Assembly: GCA_937959285.1 (NCBI GenBank)
Contig: CALGAR010000158.1
Span: forward strand, 1-56,736
Direction of reading: 5' to 3'
Length of the DNA stretch: 56,736 nt
DNA from: an uncultured Bryobacterales bacterium
GTDB taxonomy: Bacteria; Acidobacteriota; Terriglobia; Bryobacterales; Bryobacteraceae
Under the pieces are notes generated by a model that did not search any database, was not told the origin of the DNA, and saw only the letters and a list, made by a program, of their open reading frames with translations. Positions 52,728 through 56,736 of this stretch are shown here, in pieces (within the stretch, counting starts at the first letter, position 1; the number at the start of each line of letters is the position of its first letter). A program made the translations under genes and the position numbers.

Positions 52728-53406
52728 CTTCATTCTCCATTTGCGTCTGCCGCATCAGGTCTGCGGAACAGCGGCGCTGACTGCCCGGAAGGATTCTCAG
52801 CCATTCCTGCCAGGCTTCCGATGTTTGCGCGGGCTCGAAGTCCGTGCAGTCTATGCGCAAGCCGCCATCGCCGAAGGCGGCGTCGACAAAATCGCAATGG
52901 TGGGGAGTCTCGGGGTCTTGGTGGACTCCAGGACGGAAGAAGCGGCAGCTGACACACATGCGGGCAATCGGGATCCGCCCTCGCTCCTGCAGAATACGGA
53001 TCATCTTCACCAGGGCACGATGAAGCACAACCTGTTCTTCCGGTAAGAGCGTTCCAATGGCCTCGAGCAGAAAGTCCGGCCAAGCAGCTGTTTTCGCAGC
53101 TTGCGCCCGTCCTGCCCGCGTCAGTTGAATGGACAACGCCCGGGCATCGTCGGCAGCGCGCTGCTTGATTACCAAGCCCTTCTTCACCAGGCTCGAGACC
53201 GCATCGCTAACCGTCGCCGGTGTCACGGCAAGCTCCTCGGCAATCTGCCCCAGTCGAAGTGGGCCGCGTGCGAAAAGGAGGGAGACGATCTGCGCCTGAG
53301 CCGGAGAGAGGCGCTGCCTGGCAGCCTCGTTCCAGCCGTTCGTCTTGATGGCGAGCCCGACCTTATTCAAACCCTGCACGATCCGCAGGTGAAGGTCTGT
53401 CGACAT
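52711..53406 (-). CDS. MarR-family regulator with C-terminal four-cysteine motif
   Basis: A 231-residue protein. Residues 1-140 form the MarR winged helix (SPAQAQIVSLLFARGPLRLG, ELAVTPATVSDAVSSLVKKG). An added C-terminal region holds Cys151-x2-Cys154, Cys171 and Cys187 in CVSCRFFRPGVHQDPETPHH and GGLRIDCTDFEP, a pattern that could bind an Fe-S cluster, zinc or act by thiol oxidation. The gene is directly followed, with overlap, by a protoglobin gene. A perfect palindrome TTAGGACTCCTAA covers its own ribosome-binding region, implying autorepression. Confidence 0.87.
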   Translation of the reverse strand: MSTDLHLRIVQGLNKVGLAIKTNGWNEAARQRLSPAQAQIVSLLFARGPLRLGQIAEELAVTPATVSDAVSSLVKKGLVIKQRAADDARALSIQLTRAGRAQAAKTAAWPDFLLEAIGTLLPEEQVVLHRALVKMIRILQERGRIPIARMCVSCRFFRPGVHQDPETPHHCDFVDAAFGDGGLRIDCTDFEPAQTSEAWQEWLRILPGSQRRCSADLMRQTQMENEDASNA

Positions 53407-53409
53407 TAT

Positions 53410-53454
53410 TTAGGACTCCTAACTAATAATACAGACGCAACACCGTTCGATCAA
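53410..53454 (-). promoter_or_regulatory. MarR promoter with palindromic operator
   Basis: On the minus strand: -35 TTGATC (53454-53449), 17-bp spacer, -10 TATTAT (53431-53426), then the palindrome TTAGGAGTCCTAA (53422-53410) just before the ATG at 53406. The palindrome includes the AGGAG ribosome-binding site, so a bound regulator could block both transcription and translation. A near-identical array precedes the gene at 54586. Confidence 0.75.
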
Positions 53455-53525
53455 GAGAAAAGTGAGAGCGGCGGGGTTACTGTTTGTCGACTGGAAACGA
53501 GCCCCGGCGGGATTCTATCTTCCGT

Positions 53526-54586
53526 TCACGCTTCGAACCGGTAGAAGGACACGGTTCCATCCAAAAAGGCCAGCAGAACAAACGGAGAAAGGTACGCCAT
53601 GTGGAATGGAACCTTATCCGGCTTCCCGGCACGATGGGGTAATGCGCAGCGAAGCCGCCTCAGCACATTTCCCGTGGGCGACAAGTGGAGAAGCAGTGGA
53701 GCACTCGGATTGACAAAACCCGGAAGACAAACAATATTTCCCCGCTGGTCACTAGTGGAAGCCTGAAGAACTCGAGGTACAGCCGGACGTGCCGGTTGCG
53801 AAGAATTCGCGGCGGCTTGCCTGACCGCTTCTACATACTTTCTGCCCCTTTGAAGCGCCAGTTCCACGACCGGGTCCTCAAGTTTCCCGTAACTGACAGT
53901 ACCCTTGGAAACATCGACAAGCGCAATCCGGCCCACAGTATGATCCAGAATTGCAACCTCATTCGGCCCGACAGGCTCCGTTGACACCATCAGCATCGTT
54001 GGAACAAACCCATCGGCGACCGCTACAGGCTTTAGAACGCCGGGAATTTCTTTCTTCTCTCCAGAACCGCTGAGATCCGTGATCTCGACAGATCCATTTC
54101 CGTGATATGCAACGAACTTGTCACCGATAACACAGGAAGCAATCGGCGTGACCGAACCCATCGGTGTCGTACCAACTAGCGTCCGGTTGCGATCAAAGCG
54201 GCAACAGGAAACTTCATTTCTGGCGGGATCCGTACCAACGACGACACATTCTCCAGAGGGAGTCGCGCGGATTTGAGAATAATGACGGTCAGCGGGAAGA
54301 TCCTGCGGCGGTTCATTGTGACCGTCCGTTCGCCAGCGTGACAGCCCGTACCGGAGATTGTCTTTTTGTCCCGATGAAGGCCGAACAAAGCGTTCGAACC
54401 GGCCGAGATACCTAGGAAAACTTCTTGCGGGAAAGCGGCAATATCGATTGACTGATCTGGAGAAAGGACCGTTTCCTCTTGCCCCGACGTGGTGCCGGGC
54501 GTGAGAGCGGGAAGCGCCAGGCAAGCCAGGAAGCGCCTTCGGTTGACAATTCGGCGCTCTTTCAGCCCGTCAAAGTCCGTCGACAT
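53526..54586 (-). pseudogene. Secreted propeller-like protein split by a -1 frameshift
   Basis: The frame from ATG 54586 gives MSTDFDGLKERRIVNRRRFL, then ACLALPALTPG, a Tat-like signal, and runs to about 54364. The -1 frame then continues NLRYGLSRWRTDGHNEPPQD and onward to 53526. Together about 350 residues with repeated beta motifs (VVVGTDPARNEVSCCRF; SVEITDLSGSGEK; EVAILDHTVGRIALVDV) suggesting a beta-propeller. The change occurs at GAC AAA AAG AC, a run of five A. This is either a one-base deletion, an error or -1 slippage. The promoter copies that of the MarR gene. Confidence 0.65.
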
Positions 54587-54589
54587 CGT

Positions 54590-54634
54590 CTAGGACTCCT
54601 GACCTATGATACGAACGCCGTGTCTTTCGATCAA
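54590..54634 (-). promoter_or_regulatory. MarR-type promoter and operator, second copy
   Basis: Minus strand: -35 TTGATC (54634-54629), 17-bp spacer, -10 TATCAT (54611-54606), and TCAGGAGTCCTAG (54602-54590), an imperfect version of the TTAGGAGTCCTAA palindrome, directly before the ATG at 54586. Order and spacings match the MarR promoter base for base in length, so the MarR protein probably regulates this gene too. Confidence 0.7.
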
Positions 54635-54698
54635 GGAGAAAGGCAGCCCGGCGCTCCCGTTTCCAGGGAGGCAGGGCTGCCGCGAGAGGAAGTTCCTT

Positions 54699-56736
54699 TC
54701 AGTGCCCGGCGACGAGAAGCTGGAACTGCTGTCTCCGCCCGCGTGACCCGTAGTAGGAGCTAGCTGGCCCGTACTCCGTTGAAGCAACGGATTCATCGAG
54801 GGCATTGCCCAGCGGATCGCGCGGAGAATGGATTCGCAGGGGACGGGGAGCAATCGCCTTCGCCAGATCCGGCAGGTCGAATTCTGACAGCACGCCAGGA
54901 ACGACGATGCCGATCATGTCGCGATGCGTCCGGCTTCGCACTACCGCCATGTACGAAGCTACGGAATCATACAGGTCTGCAGAAGTGATGCGCGGCTCGA
55001 GCGCGGCTGCGTACAAAGCCACAACACCGCCATTGCCCACGCCGATGATCGAAATCTTCGATCCGTCGATCTCCTTCCGAGTGCGGAGGTAGTCGAATGC
55101 ACGCAGGACATCAAACACCTGCATTCCGACGAGCGGTCTACCGAGAAGCAGCGCACGCTGAGCGAGCTGCCAATCCGGGGAATATCCGGAGGCGCCCTTC
55201 GCCGAAGCGCTTTCTCCCCAACCGCGAGGGTCGATCGCGAGCACCGCGGTTCCGCCTTTCACAAGCTCCGCCACGCGATCGGCAGCTTCCGCCTTTCCGC
55301 GGTGGTCGATCATAATCGCCGCCGCGAATTTCCCCTTACCGGCTGGAAGGGTCAAAACGCCGGGCACCCTCAAACCAGGCTCCGTCTGAATTAAAAGCTT
55401 CAGGACACGGCTGCCATCGGCCTCCTGCTCGGAAGATACTTCGGTCACAGACGGAACGCCCGAGCGCGGCCGCAGATGGATCGCCTTCGACACGCTTTGC
55501 CTCAACTGCGCGGGAGACAACCGGAGCGCTTTGCGGGAAGCGAACTGTTTCTCAGCCAGACTCCGATTGATGGAGTGCACGGTTTCACCACCAAGCGATG
55601 TCGCCACCTGGCCAGTCTTTGTTGCGTTGAGGTTCTCTTCAGGCTCGGGCGCGATCTCTGGCTCCGCACCATCGACTTCGCGCCCTTGCAGCCACTTCTC
55701 CAGCCAGCGGTAGGTCGCCTCGCGGCGCGGCTTGTGCCAACCGTGCTCATCGTCGTACTCGAAATAGCCGGCCCGATCCTCGGCGCCCAGAATGCCAAAC
55801 ACGCGCTTCACTTCAGCGTACGTCTCGCGTGCTCCGTGGATCGGAAAGTAGTCCCGAATTCCGGTCAGCATCGTCACAGGCTTCGGAGCCATGCCAATCA
55901 TGAAGTCGCCGAAATCGAGACCGGCGGCGATGAAGCCTGGGAAATCCTGTTCGGCATCCTGAGGGCCGGGCCCCTGCCACAGCTCTTCCCACCGCGTCAT
56001 GTAGCAGGAGATGACGCCGGCTGCAAGCCGAGGCTCAACCACGCCCAGATACGCAGACTGCGTTCCGCCACCGGAATTGCCCGCGACAGCGATGCGCTTC
56101 GGATCCACGTCGGATCGAGTGAGCAGGTAGTCGACGGCACGGATCGCATCCCAGATCTCATAGCGAGCAAAGGTCGTTCCGGTCAGAAGGCACTGTGTTC
56201 CCGCCATGTCATGCTGCCGCGTGCCAAGCGGCACGAAGGATTTCCCCGTCTCGCGGTCGAAATACTCGCTGCGTTCCCCTTGTCCGGGAGGGTCGAAGGC
56301 GAGTACGAGGAATCCGCGTTTCACCATCCCGATCCACGCATACTGATAAGTATCAATGGCCTTGCCGGTGAGGCTATGTCCTGCGGTGCCGACGACGGCG
56401 GGGAACGGCGGCTTGGCATTGAGCGGAACGTAGACGTTCGCCGTCACGTAGAAGTTCGGCATGCTCTCGAAGACGAGGTGCTCGACCCGGTAGCCGTCGC
56501 GGGAGAAGCCTCCGGTGATCCGCGCATTGAGCGGGGTTTTTTCGGGAAAGGGACCGAGAGCCTGCTTCAGCCAGTTCTGCACGTACTGCCGGCGTTCCGC
56601 CACCTGCTCCGGAGTGCGCAGCGCGGCAATTTTCTCCCTACGGGCATTCCAGTGCTTGCGCGCCTCGCCGAGGAGGTACTCGCTCAGCTCCTTCTGTAAC
56701 TGATCGCCAGCAACGACGCGGAGATCGGCGGCCGCC
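54699..56736 (-). CDS. Large two-domain alpha/beta hydrolase (acetyl-xylan-esterase-like), 5' end cut by the window
   Basis: The open frame runs to the window edge, so at least 679 residues are visible; a GTG at 56603 is internal, not the start. The first hydrolase domain has the elbow GNSGGG in AVAGNSGGGTQ and a YFEYDDEHGWHKPRREATY motif with probable catalytic His, resembling acetyl xylan esterases or dienelactone hydrolases. A second alpha/beta domain follows after about 370 residues; its elbow reads GVGNGG, with no Ser, so it looks catalytically inactive. Substrate is unknown; carbohydrate esters are plausible by family. Confidence 0.8.
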   Translation of the reverse strand, partial: AAADLRVVAGDQLQKELSEYLLGEARKHWNARREKIAALRTPEQVAERRQYVQNWLKQALGPFPEKTPLNARITGGFSRDGYRVEHLVFESMPNFYVTANVYVPLNAKPPFPAVVGTAGHSLTGKAIDTYQYAWIGMVKRGFLVLAFDPPGQGERSEYFDRETGKSFVPLGTRQHDMAGTQCLLTGTTFARYEIWDAIRAVDYLLTRSDVDPKRIAVAGNSGGGTQSAYLGVVEPRLAAGVISCYMTRWEELWQGPGPQDAEQDFPGFIAAGLDFGDFMIGMAPKPVTMLTGIRDYFPIHGARETYAEVKRVFGILGAEDRAGYFEYDDEHGWHKPRREATYRWLEKWLQGREVDGAEPEIAPEPEENLNATKTGQVATSLGGETVHSINRSLAEKQFASRKALRLSPAQLRQSVSKAIHLRPRSGVPSVTEVSSEQEADGSRVLKLLIQTEPGLRVPGVLTLPAGKGKFAAAIMIDHRGKAEAADRVAELVKGGTAVLAIDPRGWGESASAKGASGYSPDWQLAQRALLLGRPLVGMQVFDVLRAFDYLRTRKEIDGSKISIIGVGNGGVVALYAAALEPRITSADLYDSVASYMAVVRSRTHRDMIGIVVPGVLSEFDLPDLAKAIAPRPLRIHSPRDPLGNALDESVASTEYGPASSYYGSRGRRQQFQLLVAGH

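Noticed and set aside
1..56736. CRISPR array, rRNA genes or replication origin
   Set aside because: No regularly spaced repeats, rRNA motifs or DnaA-box clusters were seen. The only RNA gene recognised is tRNA-Gln.

Overview
The window is about 60% GC, gene-dense and bacterial. The gene repertoire points to an acidobacterium, probably of the Solibacter/Bryobacter kind; this is inference. The pointers are a large Oar-like TonB-dependent receptor with an N-terminal carboxypeptidase-regulatory domain, a GldA-like ABC system with GldG-like and DUF4340 proteins, TPR and carboxypeptidase-regulatory fusions, several FtsX/MacB-type permeases, and a LytS/LytTR pair. No rRNA gene or CRISPR array was seen.

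Left part (1-26.7 kb) is ordinary chromosome. A minus-strand ABC operon (ATPase, permease, GldG-like, DUF4340) is followed by fabI (minus) and a plus-strand run: recG, rsmD, prfB with its programmed +1 frameshift, a TsaC/Sua5 protein, a UlaG-like metallohydrolase, a LytS-type kinase with a LytTR regulator, an MFS sugar-acid transporter, an enolase-superfamily dehydratase and an alpha/beta hydrolase. tadA faces them. Next come two convergent operons that together could make a MacAB-TolC-like exporter: two permeases, adaptor and ATPase on plus; TPR protein, third permease and outer-membrane factor on minus. A carboxypeptidase-regulatory/TPR protein, a small metal-binding membrane protein and tRNA-Gln(TTG) close this part.

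Middle part (26.75 to about 38.8 kb) is a decayed mobile region. The 3' end of tRNA-Gln is repeated as a 32-bp exact copy 1.67 kb downstream. Between and beyond the copies lie remnants of a tyrosine integrase, a large serine recombinase and two HTH proteins. There is also an orphan polymorphic-toxin tip with a probable immunity gene, an SH3 gene with two in-frame TGA codons plus a truncated copy of it, a frameshifted rlmA with a second copy of its promoter and 5' end, a 5'-truncated alcohol dehydrogenase and an NTF2-like gene with an in-frame TGA. Apparently intact genes here are a VOC protein, an AraC regulator, a second alcohol dehydrogenase and a few membrane or secreted proteins.

Right part (38.9-56.7 kb) returns to chromosome: the TonB-dependent receptor, an aquaporin, a HEAT-repeat protein, and an OmpR/histidine-kinase pair divergent from an RND efflux operon with a 12-bp inverted repeat between them. 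It then holds a MarR regulator with a C-terminal four-cysteine motif, overlapping a protoglobin gene. The MarR promoter and palindromic operator recur almost unchanged in front of a neighbouring secreted-protein gene that carries a -1 frameshift. The window ends inside a large two-domain alpha/beta hydrolase gene.
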